DNA of 64,000 bases from Blautia hansenii DSM 20583 (lineage in GTDB: Bacteria; Bacillota; Clostridia; Lachnospirales; Lachnospiraceae): contig NZ_CP022413.2 in assembly GCF_002222595.2 (NCBI RefSeq), forward strand, positions 194,501 to 258,500, read 5' to 3'. Below are positions 1-8,993 of this stretch, piece after piece. The notes under the pieces are model-generated. The model was not told where the DNA came from and ran no database searches. It was given only the letters and a program-made list of their open reading frames with translations. Each line of letters opens with the position of its first letter. The first letter of the stretch is position 1. The position numbers were made by a program, and so were the translations under genes.

Positions 1-1
1 G

Positions 2-424
2 TCCACAGATACCATGCAGCACGATGTAGATGCCAGAGAATTCGGATATCCTCTGGGACAGATACCTCGTATGGAAACACTGGCATTTGAGGCAGATGAG
101 AATTTAAGAAAGCTGGCAAAGGAAGTGTGCGAAGAAGTTAATCCTGATATTCAGGTATTTGAAGGGCGTGTTGCCAGCGGTGACCAGTTTGTAGCAGACA
201 AAGAAACAAAAGAAAGAATTATTGAAAATACACAGGCGTACTGTACGGAAATGGAAGGGGCTGCTATTGGACAGGCTGCATATTTAAACAAAATTCCGTA
301 TCTGGTAATTCGTGCTATTTCCGACAAAGCAGATGACAGCGCACATGTAGATTACCCTACCTTTGAAAGACAGGCAATCCGCCACACGGTAAACCTTGTC
401 AGCCGTATGATGGAATGCTTGTAA
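2..424 (+). CDS. mtnN: 5'-methylthioadenosine/S-adenosylhomocysteine nucleosidase, 3' part
   Basis: The reading frame is open from base 2, so the gene begins before the window and about 140 C-terminal residues are present. The family hydrolyses MTA and SAH to adenine plus the thioribose sugar, recycling methylation and autoinducer by-products in the cytoplasm. The TEMEGAAIGQ stretch and the RAISDKAD stretch match the family's substrate-binding region (including the Met-Glu pair) and the catalytic Asp region. TAA ends it at 424. It is ordinary chromosomal housekeeping outside the mobile element. The only uncertainty is the missing N-terminus. Confidence 0.93.
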   Translation, partial: STDTMQHDVDAREFGYPLGQIPRMETLAFEADENLRKLAKEVCEEVNPDIQVFEGRVASGDQFVADKETKERIIENTQAYCTEMEGAAIGQAAYLNKIPYLVIRAISDKADDSAHVDYPTFERQAIRHTVNLVSRMMECL

Positions 425-572
425 AGAAGCTATTTGCATAAACTGTCATTTCAGGCGGGGATTTGTCGAGCGAATTTTGTTTCCAAAAATGATTAGGTGC
501 TATATAATAGAGCTCATAGAGAAAAAGAGACGCAGGACAGAAATGTTCATGCGCCGAAAATGAGGAGGAGCT

Positions 573-1292
573 ATGGAGTACCTGATTTTTTATTATGGGA
601 CATGCCTTATGGGGCTTTTCAGCATTGTAAGTATGCTGGCAATTTACACAAGTAACAAAAGAGTTTTGAAAGAGTCGAAAAACCCGACACAAGCAAAAGA
701 GAAATGGACAGCAAATTTTATTTCAGAACATCAAAAGCTGTTAAAAGATAATATACAGATACATAACCCTGCAGTTTATGTAATGAAACGCATGAGAGGA
801 CGAAAGATAGGACCATGGAGTATGCACCAGATAAAAGGCATTTCCTGGATTACTTTGTGCCTCTCATTTTTATTTGCCGGAGCACAGTTTTTTTTATTGG
901 GAGAGGGCAGAGATAAAGTTGTAAGACTTTTCCCGCTAAAGGCAGAGCTTCCTGCCATGAGCCTTACAGTCTTTACTACCATTGGACTGGGAATTGTACT
1001 TTTGGGGTTAAAAATATTGACGGGAACAGGATATCACGAGGAAGAAATTGAGACAAACCTGTTAGACTATGTGGAAAATCGCTGCAAAGAGCCTGTAAAG
1101 GCCGTTCCTCAAAAGAAAGCGGCAAAACCGGTTGAAAATCCGAAAAAAGATGAGGTTTTAAAAGAGCTTGAGCAGGGGATTTTAGAAACGGCTGCCACAG
1201 ACAGTCGCTATGCGCATTTACTGGATAAGGAAGAAAAGGCCATTGTCAAGAATGTGGTAAAGGAATTTTTTGCAGGAAGTCAGAAGAAATAA
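573..1292 (+). CDS. Hypothetical two-to-three-helix membrane protein
   Basis: 239 residues. The ATG at 573 follows GAGGAGG at good distance. Hydrophobic segments appear at about residues 1-25, 90-110 and 130-150. The C-terminal third is charged, with a Lys/Pro-rich linker (about 170-190) and a predicted helical tail. No catalytic motif is recognised and I cannot name a family. It is flanked by the nucleosidase gene and a rho-independent terminator, so it is probably monocistronic. Function unknown. Confidence 0.75.
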   Translation: MEYLIFYYGTCLMGLFSIVSMLAIYTSNKRVLKESKNPTQAKEKWTANFISEHQKLLKDNIQIHNPAVYVMKRMRGRKIGPWSMHQIKGISWITLCLSFLFAGAQFFLLGEGRDKVVRLFPLKAELPAMSLTVFTTIGLGIVLLGLKILTGTGYHEEEIETNLLDYVENRCKEPVKAVPQKKAAKPVENPKKDEVLKELEQGILETAATDSRYAHLLDKEEKAIVKNVVKEFFAGSQKK

Positions 1293-1310
1293 AAGAATAA
1301 GAGATAACAG

Positions 1311-1358
1311 AAAACCTTCTTTGGCGAAAGCTAGCCAGAGGAGGTTTTTGGATTTTTT
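1311..1358 (+). terminator. Rho-independent terminator
   Basis: The AAAACCTTCT arm pairs with AGGAGGTTTT around a short loop containing GGCGAAAGCTAGCC, and T-rich sequence follows. It ends the hypothetical membrane protein transcript. Confidence 0.8.
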
Positions 1359-1443
1359 AGAAAAAATATCATGAGAAGTACATGACAGAGAATGAAAAAA
1401 GTGCTAAGATGGAAAGAATAAAAATTTTGGAAGGAATGAGAAT

Positions 1444-2316
1444 ATGGAACAGGAAAAAAAGACAGCAATGCGGGTATCGGCAGTTACCATTGTGTGGAAT
1501 GTTATCCTTTCTATTTTTAAATTGATAGCAGGTATTGTAGGACATTCGGGAGCAATGATTTCTGATGCGGTTCATTCTGCTTCTGATGTATTTAGCACCA
1601 TTATTGTAATTTTAGGAATTAACATTGCCAGCAGACAATCCGATGACGACCATCAGTACGGGCATGACAGACTGGAATGTGTGGCGGCAATTTTATTGGC
1701 GGTTGTGCTGTTTGCTACAGGTATTGGCATTGGTATCGGAGGTATTAACAAGATTATTGAGGGTACGGCAGGAAAAGATGAAATCCCCGGAATGATTGCC
1801 CTGATTGCAGCGGTTGCTTCTATTGTGGTGAAGGAAGGAATGTTTTGGTATACCAGAAGCGCTGCCAAGAAAATAAATTCCGGCGCTTTGATGGCAGATG
1901 CGTGGCATCACCGCTCGGATGCCTTGTCTTCCGTTGGCGCTCTTATTGGTATCGGCGGCGCACGTCTGGGATTTCCGGTGTTAGACCCGATTGCCAGTGT
2001 GATTATCTGTGTGTTTATTGTGAAAGCAGCTTACGATATTTTTAAAGATGCCATTGATAAAATGGTGGATAAATCTTGTGATGAAGAAACAGAAGAAAAA
2101 ATGCGCCGGTTAATTGAAGAACAGCAGGGAGTTTTAAAAGTGGATGTACTGCGCACCAGATTGTTTGGGGCAAAGATGTATGTAGATATTGAGATTGCGG
2201 CAGACGGAGATATTACCTTGAGAGAAGGACACGAAATAGCACAGGTTGTTCATGATAAAGTAGAGGAGGAATTTCCTCTGGTGAAACACTGCATGGTACA
2301 TGTAAATCCATTATAA
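1444..2316 (+). CDS. Cation diffusion facilitator (CDF) family efflux transporter
   Basis: 290 residues. CDF proteins are dimeric proton antiporters that export Zn2+, Fe2+, Mn2+ or Co2+. About six membrane segments occupy residues 12-200, and a soluble metallochaperone-like C-terminal domain (about 210-290) ends in HCMVHVNP. Two metal motifs are visible: SDAVHSASD in helix 2 and ADAWHHRSD in helix 5. Both carry the H-x-x-x-D form known for Zn-type members, whereas Mn exporters usually have D-x-x-x-D. The ATG at 1444 follows GGAAGGAATGAG. Metal preference is inferred from motifs only. Confidence 0.93.
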   Translation: MEQEKKTAMRVSAVTIVWNVILSIFKLIAGIVGHSGAMISDAVHSASDVFSTIIVILGINIASRQSDDDHQYGHDRLECVAAILLAVVLFATGIGIGIGGINKIIEGTAGKDEIPGMIALIAAVASIVVKEGMFWYTRSAAKKINSGALMADAWHHRSDALSSVGALIGIGGARLGFPVLDPIASVIICVFIVKAAYDIFKDAIDKMVDKSCDEETEEKMRRLIEEQQGVLKVDVLRTRLFGAKMYVDIEIAADGDITLREGHEIAQVVHDKVEEEFPLVKHCMVHVNPL

Positions 2317-2329
2317 AAGGGGGAAATAA

Positions 2330-3907
2330 ATGAAAGCATATCAGTTAAAAGTACAGATTAAAAATTCACATCCGCCTATTTGGCGAAGAGTTATAGTGCC
2401 TTCCGGTATTACTTTTCAGTATTTATCAGAAATATTGAATGTGACTATGGGATGGATTGGGTATCATTTACACAGTTTTGAGTTTTTTCATTCAGGTATT
2501 TCGGTTGAAATGAAGTCAGACGAACTGAATTTTTTTGATGCTATGGATAATAAAAGTCTGGATGAACAAGAAACTGTGATAGATACTTTTTTAGAGAAGG
2601 AAAATACCTTTACTTATATATACGATTTTGGAGATTTCTGGGAACATAAGGTTACTGTGGAAAAGGTCTTATATGATTATGAATATTCTTATGCTCAAGT
2701 CTTAAAATATAAGGGTGAAACACCTTATGAGGATTGTGGAGGTATATATGGTTATTATGAAATGCAGGATATTTTAAGTAACCCAAAACATCCTCAATAC
2801 AAACAGACAAAAGAATGGGTAGAAGAGCAGATTATTCAGAAGTATGATTTAGAGAGCATCAATGAAGTGTTAAGTGAGTTAAAAGGGATGAATTTTGATG
2901 CAACTTTAAAAGAAATTTTAACAGAATACTCAAAACCAGAGTTGGTGGAAATTGCAAAAATACATCACTTATCCGGTTATTCAAAATATAAGAAATCGGA
3001 TTTAGTGGAATTTTTAATAAAAGAGCTGTTGAGTAAAGAGGTTATGTGCAGGTATTTCAGATTTTTAAATGAAGATGAAATCCAGTTTTTAGAAGGAGAT
3101 GAGAGAACACGTAAGGTTTTTCTCCAGGATACGAGATATGTGTACTTATTAGAAGGAGGTTATGCAGGAGTCTATGCAGACTGGGAAGATAGTGTATTTT
3201 GCTTGCCGGAGGAAGTAAAAGCTGCTTATAGAGAAAACTGTACAGAGGAGTGGAAGAAAGAACTTCGGGAAGAGGAAAGGTTTTTGATGTATTTTAACGT
3301 GGCAGCAGAGCTTTATGGAAATTGTCCTGTAGAAAATGTAGTAGAATTATATAAGAGAGATACAGGAATAGAAAAAGACGAATTTTCTGTGTTGGCTTTT
3401 CTAAAAGATGTTCCGAAAAACAAAAAATGTTTTGTGCTGCAGGGTAACCAAATCGTATTATCATTATATAAAGAAAAAAATGAATACAACAGACTTCTCA
3501 GAGAACAGCAGGGAGAGGATTTTTATATTCCATCCCAGGAAGAAATTGAATGTTTAGGGAAGAAAGGCTATCTGCCATTTGGAAAGAATATGGAGCAGTT
3601 AAAAGCTTTCTTTATAAAGGAAGGAAAAGAAGAAAAGGAAGATGCAGAGCTTTTGTGCCGAACTATTCAGTTTATTATTCGAATTGGTGGAACAATGGAA
3701 GAAATTTTGGATATGTTAGAGAATGCTTTTTTGGAATATGATAAGGTTATGGAAGATAATAGATTAAGAGGAAAATTATTCTTTAAAATAGAAAATGTAT
3801 GGAAAGAAACGAATACAGTTGTCATGCGAGGAAATGCAGAAAAGTCTGAGACATCTGCGCAGACAGCAAATGATAAGATTATTTTATTTCCTGGGAAAAA
3901 ATATTAG
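2330..3907 (+). CDS. Plasmid pRiA4b ORF-3-like protein with long C-terminal extension
   Basis: 525 residues. The first ~190 residues resemble the pRiA4b ORF-3 family (YQLKVQIKNSHPPIWRR at the start, then YIYDFGDFWEH and EDCGGIYGY), a fold of unknown biochemical role common in Firmicutes. Residues ~195-235 resemble a small Rho-N/SAP-like helical module, and the remainder is unrecognised. It starts 13 bases after the CDF gene behind AAAAGGGGGAAAT, so the two may be cotranscribed. The local base composition is more AT-rich than guaA. Confidence 0.8.
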   Translation: MKAYQLKVQIKNSHPPIWRRVIVPSGITFQYLSEILNVTMGWIGYHLHSFEFFHSGISVEMKSDELNFFDAMDNKSLDEQETVIDTFLEKENTFTYIYDFGDFWEHKVTVEKVLYDYEYSYAQVLKYKGETPYEDCGGIYGYYEMQDILSNPKHPQYKQTKEWVEEQIIQKYDLESINEVLSELKGMNFDATLKEILTEYSKPELVEIAKIHHLSGYSKYKKSDLVEFLIKELLSKEVMCRYFRFLNEDEIQFLEGDERTRKVFLQDTRYVYLLEGGYAGVYADWEDSVFCLPEEVKAAYRENCTEEWKKELREEERFLMYFNVAAELYGNCPVENVVELYKRDTGIEKDEFSVLAFLKDVPKNKKCFVLQGNQIVLSLYKEKNEYNRLLREQQGEDFYIPSQEEIECLGKKGYLPFGKNMEQLKAFFIKEGKEEKEDAELLCRTIQFIIRIGGTMEEILDMLENAFLEYDKVMEDNRLRGKLFFKIENVWKETNTVVMRGNAEKSETSAQTANDKIILFPGKKY

Positions 3908-4000
3908 AGAAATTTTTCTTGTAAATCATCAAAGTCTATTTTATAATAGAAACCATTCTTGATAAAATATTTCAGAGCTAGAGTGTTAGGAGGAAAAAGC

Positions 4001-5545
4001 GTGAAAAACGAAGTAGTCATCGTTCTTGATTTCGGTGGACAGTACAATCAGTTAATCGCAAGACGCGTGCGAGAATGTAATGTTTACTGTGAAATTTATT
4101 CTTATAAAACAGATATTGAGAAAATTAAAGCAATGCAGCCTAAGGGTATTATTTTTACAGGTGGACCAAACAGCGTTTATCTGCAGGATTCTCCTACTTA
4201 TACAAAGGAAATATTCGAGCTGGGTATTCCGGTTTTAGGAATTTGCTATGGTTCTCAGCTTATGATGCACCTTCTGGGAGGAAAAGTTGAGAAAGCGCCA
4301 GTGAGAGAATATGGTAAAATTGAAGTAACCGTTAATCAGAATTCTAAACTTTTCGAAAATGTGTCAGAGAAGACCATTTGCTGGATGAGTCATAACGACT
4401 ATATTTCCCAGATTGCTCCGGGATTTGAAATCAGCGCTCATACAGCAGACTGCCCGGTTGCAGCTGTTGAAAACAAAGGAAAGAATTTATATGCAACACA
4501 GTTCCATCCGGAAGTACTTCATACACAGGAAGGAAAGCAGATGCTTTCTAACTTTGTTTATAATGTATGTCAGTGTTCTGGTGACTGGAAGATGGATTCT
4601 TTTGTAGAGGAGTCTATTCAGGCAATTCGTAAGAAGGTAGGAAATGGTAAAGTTCTTTGCGCTCTTTCCGGTGGTGTGGATTCTTCTGTGGCAGCAGTTA
4701 TGCTTTCAAAAGCAGTAGGAAATCAGCTGACTTGCGTATTTGTAGACCATGGTCTTCTTCGTAAAGATGAAGGCGATGAGGTAGAAGCTGTATTTGGGCC
4801 AAATGGCCAATACGATTTGAACTTTATTCGTGTAAATGCACAGGAACGTTTTTATGCAAAATTAAAAGGCGTGGAAGAACCGGAAGAGAAACGTAAAATT
4901 ATCGGTGAAGAATTTATTCGTGTATTTGAAGAGGAAGCAAAGAAAATCGGAGCTGTTGATTTCTTAGTGCAGGGAACGATTTATCCTGATGTGGTAGAAA
5001 GTGGCGTTGGCGGTGAGTCTACAGTTATTAAATCACATCATAATGTAGGTGGTTTGCCAGATTACGTTGACTTTAAGGAAATTATTGAGCCACTGCGTGA
5101 TTTGTTTAAGGACGAAGTGCGTAAAGCAGGTCTGGAGCTGGGTATTCCGGAATATCTTGTGTTCAGACAGCCATTCCCAGGACCGGGACTTGGTATTCGT
5201 ATCATCGGCGAAGTTACTGCTGAGAAAGTAAAAATGGTTCAGGAAGCAGATGCGATTTGGCGTGAGGAAATCAAAAAAGCCGGATTGGATAAGGAAATCG
5301 GACAGTCTTTTGCAGGCCTTACCAATATGCGTTCTGTGGGTGTTATGGGTGATGAGAGAACTTATGACTACGCAGTGGCATTAAGAGCGGTAACAACTAC
5401 GGACTTTATGACTGCGGAGAGCGCAGAAATTCCGTGGGAGGTTATCGGAAAGACAACAAGCAGGATTGTGAATGAGGTGAAACACGTAAATCGTGTTATG
5501 TACGATTGTACGGGAAAACCGCCTGCGACGATAGAGTTTGAGTAG
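4001..5545 (+). CDS. guaA: GMP synthase (glutamine-hydrolysing)
   Basis: Converts XMP to GMP with ATP and glutamine, the last step of guanylate synthesis. I chose the GTG at 4001 ([17 protein letters not shown]) because AGGAGG at 3988-3993 sits just ahead. A TTG further upstream adds 14 unlikely residues. 514 residues is close to the family norm. Visible parts are the glutamine amidotransferase domain with GICYGSQ and QFHPE, the ATP pyrophosphatase P-loop SGGVDSS, and the dimerisation domain ending in PPATIEFE. The end of the gene is the apparent integration site of the following element, and the coding frame is preserved. Confidence 0.97.
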   Translation: MKNEVVIVLDFGGQYNQLIARRVRECNVYCEIYSYKTDIEKIKAMQPKGIIFTGGPNSVYLQDSPTYTKEIFELGIPVLGICYGSQLMMHLLGGKVEKAPVREYGKIEVTVNQNSKLFENVSEKTICWMSHNDYISQIAPGFEISAHTADCPVAAVENKGKNLYATQFHPEVLHTQEGKQMLSNFVYNVCQCSGDWKMDSFVEESIQAIRKKVGNGKVLCALSGGVDSSVAAVMLSKAVGNQLTCVFVDHGLLRKDEGDEVEAVFGPNGQYDLNFIRVNAQERFYAKLKGVEEPEEKRKIIGEEFIRVFEEEAKKIGAVDFLVQGTIYPDVVESGVGGESTVIKSHHNVGGLPDYVDFKEIIEPLRDLFKDEVRKAGLELGIPEYLVFRQPFPGPGLGIRIIGEVTAEKVKMVQEADAIWREEIKKAGLDKEIGQSFAGLTNMRSVGVMGDERTYDYAVALRAVTTTDFMTAESAEIPWEVIGKTTSRIVNEVKHVNRVMYDCTGKPPATIEFE

Positions 5546-5622
5546 TACGCGGTAGGCTAAAAAGCCTTTATTTACGGGCTTTGTCGGCATCGATGACTCT
5601 GGATTGCATTATTATTGCATTT
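5500..5622 (+). other. Putative left attachment region (attL) at the 3' end of guaA
   Basis: A tyrosine integrase gene ends 77 bases after the guaA stop codon and points towards it. The 3' end of guaA is a known integration target for genomic islands and ICEs. A small hairpin (AAAGCC / GGGCTTT, about 5560-5582) lies in the gap. I found no second copy of the guaA 3' sequence within the window, so the core cannot be delimited. Confidence 0.5.
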
Positions 5623-6804
5623 TTATATTTTCCTGTGATACGACGCAGTAAACTGGTTATGTGTATAATCAGCGATGCTTTCGGTAGCAGGAGTGAAGTT
5701 AATAACTCCGCCTAACAGTTTGGCAACCTCAAAGTTGCTGTTAGGATATAGATGTCCATAGGTCCCTAAAGTTGTCTGGATTTTTTCGTGTCCCAGACGG
5801 TCTTTGACGATCAATGGATTCACCCCCATGCTGATTAAAAGTGCTACATGTGAATGTCTTAATGCATGGATTTTAATGCGGTGAACACCGGCAAGCCCTG
5901 CCAGCTTTTCCAGGGCTCTTGGCAGGGTATGCTTGCTGGTGGGAATCCCACTATAGCTCAGTACAAAATTACAGTCTTTCAGAACTTTCTTCTGCACTTC
6001 CCTCCAATCTTTCAGTTCCCTTATGGTATCTTCATCAAGCACAACGGTCCTGATGCTGGCAGATGTTTTGGGATCTACAAATTTGTATTCATTCATAGAT
6101 TTGTAATATAACGTTTTTGTCACGCTGAGTAATCCGCTTTCAAAATCGATGTCATCCCACTGTAATGCAGCAGCCTCTCCAATTCGTAATCCTGTTGTGA
6201 ACAGGAGCCAGAAACAGATAAACAAATAATGTTCGTAGTAATCTCCTTTGTATAAAAGAGAAATTACTTTCTGGAATTCTTCCAATGTCCAAAAATCCAC
6301 TTTTACTTTCTTATATTTAATATTGCCGACCATACGTGCGGGATTTTTCTTGGCAAGGCCGAGGATGATTGCACGGTCAAATGCCAGAGAAAGCATACCT
6401 TGTATAATTCGTACATAATTAGGACTGTAGTCTTTTGCCAGTTTTAGCTGCCAGGTTTGTACATGAATCGGTTCTATTTCGTTTACCTTTTTCCGATAAA
6501 AAAATTTAAAGTGTTTTTCGATGGTATTTAAACGGTTTCTATAGGTACTCTCTTTGACTTGTGTTTTATACCATGGAAGATAAATTTCTTCAATAAATTG
6601 TTTAAATGAGGGTTGCTTCTTTTCCATTGCCAGTTCATCTTCAGCAGCGATGATGAGTTTGGAATATTCTGCACGGGCCTCTTTTTTTGTAGAGAAACCA
6701 CTTCGATATTTCTGAATCTGCTTTCCAGTTACAGAATCATAGCCCAGATTTGCTCTGAAATAGTAAGTTCCATTGTTTGCCCTTTTAATTGGATCCTTTG
6801 CCAT
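5623..6804 (-). CDS. int: Site-specific tyrosine recombinase (integrase)
   Basis: 393 residues. Start ATG at 6804 (AKDPIKRANNGTYYF) behind AAAGGAGGA; an upstream in-frame codon gives a longer but unlikely product. Domains: an AP2-like arm-binding N-terminus with GYDSVTGKQ, a core-binding SAM-like domain (about 60-160), and a catalytic domain. Catalytic residues are visible in TGLRIGEAAALQW (Arg), HALRHSHVALL (His-x-x-Arg) and LGHEKIQTTLGTYGHLY (His and Tyr). It resembles Tn916/phage-type integrases. The DUF3173 gene upstream and guaA downstream make it the recombination module of the element. Confidence 0.95.
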   Translation of the reverse strand: MAKDPIKRANNGTYYFRANLGYDSVTGKQIQKYRSGFSTKKEARAEYSKLIIAAEDELAMEKKQPSFKQFIEEIYLPWYKTQVKESTYRNRLNTIEKHFKFFYRKKVNEIEPIHVQTWQLKLAKDYSPNYVRIIQGMLSLAFDRAIILGLAKKNPARMVGNIKYKKVKVDFWTLEEFQKVISLLYKGDYYEHYLFICFWLLFTTGLRIGEAAALQWDDIDFESGLLSVTKTLYYKSMNEYKFVDPKTSASIRTVVLDEDTIRELKDWREVQKKVLKDCNFVLSYSGIPTSKHTLPRALEKLAGLAGVHRIKIHALRHSHVALLISMGVNPLIVKDRLGHEKIQTTLGTYGHLYPNSNFEVAKLLGGVINFTPATESIADYTHNQFTASYHRKI

Positions 6805-6839
6805 AAAAATTCCTCCTTTGCATAAACACACAAGAAGTA

Positions 6840-7037
6840 CTATTGGTTTTGTTCGTCTGGCAATTTAATCCCCAGAATTTCTTCAACGGCTTCTTTGGGT
6901 ACCCTGTCTAATTTTCTTGACTGGTAATAAGTATGTCCACGTTCAATCATAAGAATTTTGGCCTGTCTTATAATGTCTGAAGAGAAAGATGGACCATACC
7001 CCAGTGCAATCAGATCTTTTTTTGTAACAGTAATCAT
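6840..7037 (-). CDS. DUF3173 protein, probable integrase accessory or excisionase-like factor
   Basis: 65 residues beginning MITVTKKDLIALGYGP, from ATG 7037 with GAAGGGAGG ahead of it. The pattern of an SxxIIRQAK helix followed by RKLDRVPKEAVEEILGI is that of DUF3173, a small DNA-binding-like family usually encoded next to integrases of ICEs. A directionality role is inferred from position and size. It lies 35 bases upstream of the integrase start and is likely cotranscribed. Confidence 0.8.
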   Translation of the reverse strand: MITVTKKDLIALGYGPSFSSDIIRQAKILMIERGHTYYQSRKLDRVPKEAVEEILGIKLPDEQNQ

Positions 7038-7498
7038 ATACCTCCCTTCTATGAACAGGGTAATCATAATACCTGTTCATTATTATAACAAATTTTGAGT
7101 AATTGTGTAGGCAGAATGACTTCTTGCTGAAAAATAAAAGTATCTTATCAGGAAACCGTTTCCTATGCCTTGTTTCAGGCACGTAGAAGGCGTTACTATG
7201 TAAACATCAAGCAGCAGGTGTGCAATTATGCGACACTATCTACAACACCTATATACATTTCCAGATAAGGTATGAAGTTATCAAGGTACAAAGGCGTAAG
7301 ACTTAGTTTTGTCTTAGCAATTTCATTAAGTAATTAACTGAGATTTTTTCAGATTGAACAGATTATGTACTTTTTATTAAAAATTTTTCTATAAACTTGA
7401 AAAAAGAGAGGTGGGATACGTGATATTTCAATATTTTAATTGAAGTCATATATGCAAAGCATAGTATTTAAGAACATACAATATATTGTGCATGAAGA
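7038..7498. other. Non-coding gap between the integration module and the replication block
   Basis: No convincing gene. It holds a perfect 13-bp palindrome GGAAACCGTTTCC at 7151-7163, a small TGCCT/AGGCA hairpin just after it, and AT-rich sequence leading into the promoter at 7499. It could hold integrase arm sites or an origin, but nothing proves either. Confidence 0.5.
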
Positions 7499-7527
7499 TT
7501 GACATATACTATATCATGTGCTACTAT
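7499..7527 (+). promoter_or_regulatory. Sigma-A type promoter for the 7.8-16.2 kb operon
   Basis: TTGACA at 7499-7504, a 17-base spacer, TACTAT at 7522-7527. The 12-mer GTGCATGAAGAT (7488-7499) abuts the -35 box and recurs at 18235-18246 beside the XRE repressor gene, so it may be an operator. Confidence 0.75.
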
Positions 7528-7692
7528 ACTGCTATAGTTAATTTTATGCGTACCCATAGGGGGAGTTTTGGATTTGTATAAATCCGAAGACTCAAGGAGA
7601 GCAGTAAGGCTGCTTATTCCGCATAAGTTGTTTATGATTGTATAAAGTGTCACTATCTGTCCTTATGGGGCAATAGCGGCACTTTTGTTTTT
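7528..7692 (+). promoter_or_regulatory. Structured leader with intrinsic terminator (attenuator candidate A)
   Basis: The transcribed leader can form a CCCATAGGG hairpin (about 7553-7561), a long hairpin around GGATTT/AAATCC, an AGCAG/GCTGCT hairpin, and a terminator whose arms are AAGTGTCACTAT and ATAGCGGCACTT followed by a T-rich run. The terminator loop contains CCTTATGGG, nearly complementary to the 5' CCCATAGG, so an alternative fold is possible. Similar leaders precede the ligase operon (41.1-41.3 kb) and the SSB operon (52.8-52.96 kb). Confidence 0.6.
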
Positions 7693-7838
7693 TCGGTAAT
7701 ATTATCAGGGATATGAGAATGGATAGCGGAGGAATACTTCTCTTTTCATTCTTTTTTTATGCCCAAATGAAAGGCAGGATTGCCACAATCAGCTTTGGCT
7801 GTTTATGGATAAATAAATTTAAGAAAGGTGGTACACAC

Positions 7839-8981
7839 ATGAAAGAAACAAAGATTTATGCAGATGAGTTTTGCACTACATTTGCAAGCACAACGGAGAT
7901 GCTGGAATTTCTGGCTGAGAGGGCAAAGCAGTCCAAGTGGATTCGAAAGCCTACCAGGATGCTAAAACTGGTTCCATTGGAAAAGGAGGCAGAAACCATT
8001 GAAGAAGCCTGTGAAAAAGAACTGGAAGGAATAGTAGAGGATACAGAAAAGAATACCCAGTTGGTATTAAAAGTGAACAAGGATTTTTATCCGGTTCGTG
8101 ACTGTGCTATTCATACAATTCTGAAAAGAGCCGGCATTAATGGAACAGGATTAAAGAAACTGGAGAAAGCTACTTATGCAAAGGTAGTAAACTACTGTCT
8201 TCAGGTAGCGAAAGGAGATGCCTTAATCAAGGTGGCAGATGGAAAAGTATCTGCAGTACATGGCGGTGATGATCATGATTACTGTGTACTGGATATGCAG
8301 ACAATCTTCAATATGACAAGTGATTATCTGAAAGCACATTTTAAGGGAAGTACTTATCTGGAGGGATCTGGAAGTTTTGACCATTCCATTGTGTCCGCTA
8401 TGTGGACTTTAGGAGGAAATCAGGAACTTTTGGATACTTATCACCAGGCTTTGGAGGATCATGGAATTGAGGATAAGAGCCTTGCTCCTGCACTGCGCCT
8501 GACTACTTCTGATGTAGCAGTAAGTGGTGTGAATCTGTATCCCATGATGCTCTCACAAACCAGTAACCGTGTCATTAACCTGGGCAGTCCTATCAAACTG
8601 TCACATGATAGAGGGGCGACCTTACAGGATTTCCGGAATAATCTGGACAAAATTTTTTCCCGTTATCAGGAAGCAGTTAAAGGAATTGTTGGTTTGATGG
8701 ATATAGATATCCAAAACCCTGTAAACTGTCTGCATCTGATTATGAAGGAACTCAAAATCAATCAGAAAATTCGAAATGAAGTAGTAGATCTTTTTGTGGG
8801 ACAATATGGGGAAGAACCATGCACAGCTCATGATCTTTATTTTGCCATGCACGAAGCTGCTTTCTTTGCTGCTTGTGAAGGATTTTCTGCACCACGGATT
8901 TTAAAATTGGAAGAAGATATTGCAAAAACACTGGCCTTTGACTGGAAAGGGTTTGATGTATATGGAACGATTAAATTATAA
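7839..8981 (+). CDS. Conserved element protein of unknown function
   Basis: 380 residues from ATG 7839, behind AAGAAAGGTGG; upstream in-frame starts lie inside the leader and are not credible. No membrane segment or signal peptide. I recognise no catalytic motif. It loosely resembles phage/plasmid DUF932-like proteins, but this is only an impression. It is the first gene after the attenuator and is followed 12 bases later by a YqaJ nuclease, so a part in recombination or ssDNA handling is inferred from context. Confidence 0.75.
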   Translation: MKETKIYADEFCTTFASTTEMLEFLAERAKQSKWIRKPTRMLKLVPLEKEAETIEEACEKELEGIVEDTEKNTQLVLKVNKDFYPVRDCAIHTILKRAGINGTGLKKLEKATYAKVVNYCLQVAKGDALIKVADGKVSAVHGGDDHDYCVLDMQTIFNMTSDYLKAHFKGSTYLEGSGSFDHSIVSAMWTLGGNQELLDTYHQALEDHGIEDKSLAPALRLTTSDVAVSGVNLYPMMLSQTSNRVINLGSPIKLSHDRGATLQDFRNNLDKIFSRYQEAVKGIVGLMDIDIQNPVNCLHLIMKELKINQKIRNEVVDLFVGQYGEEPCTAHDLYFAMHEAAFFAACEGFSAPRILKLEEDIAKTLAFDWKGFDVYGTIKL

Positions 8982-8993
8982 GGAGGAAATGAG

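Noticed and set aside
3908..4000. Guanine/purine riboswitch before guaA
   Set aside because: The gap is too short and lacks the purine-aptamer core; nothing beyond a normal ribosome site is visible.
7468..7653. 61-codon minus-strand frame in leader A
   Set aside because: Antisense to the promoter and leader hairpins, no ribosome site.
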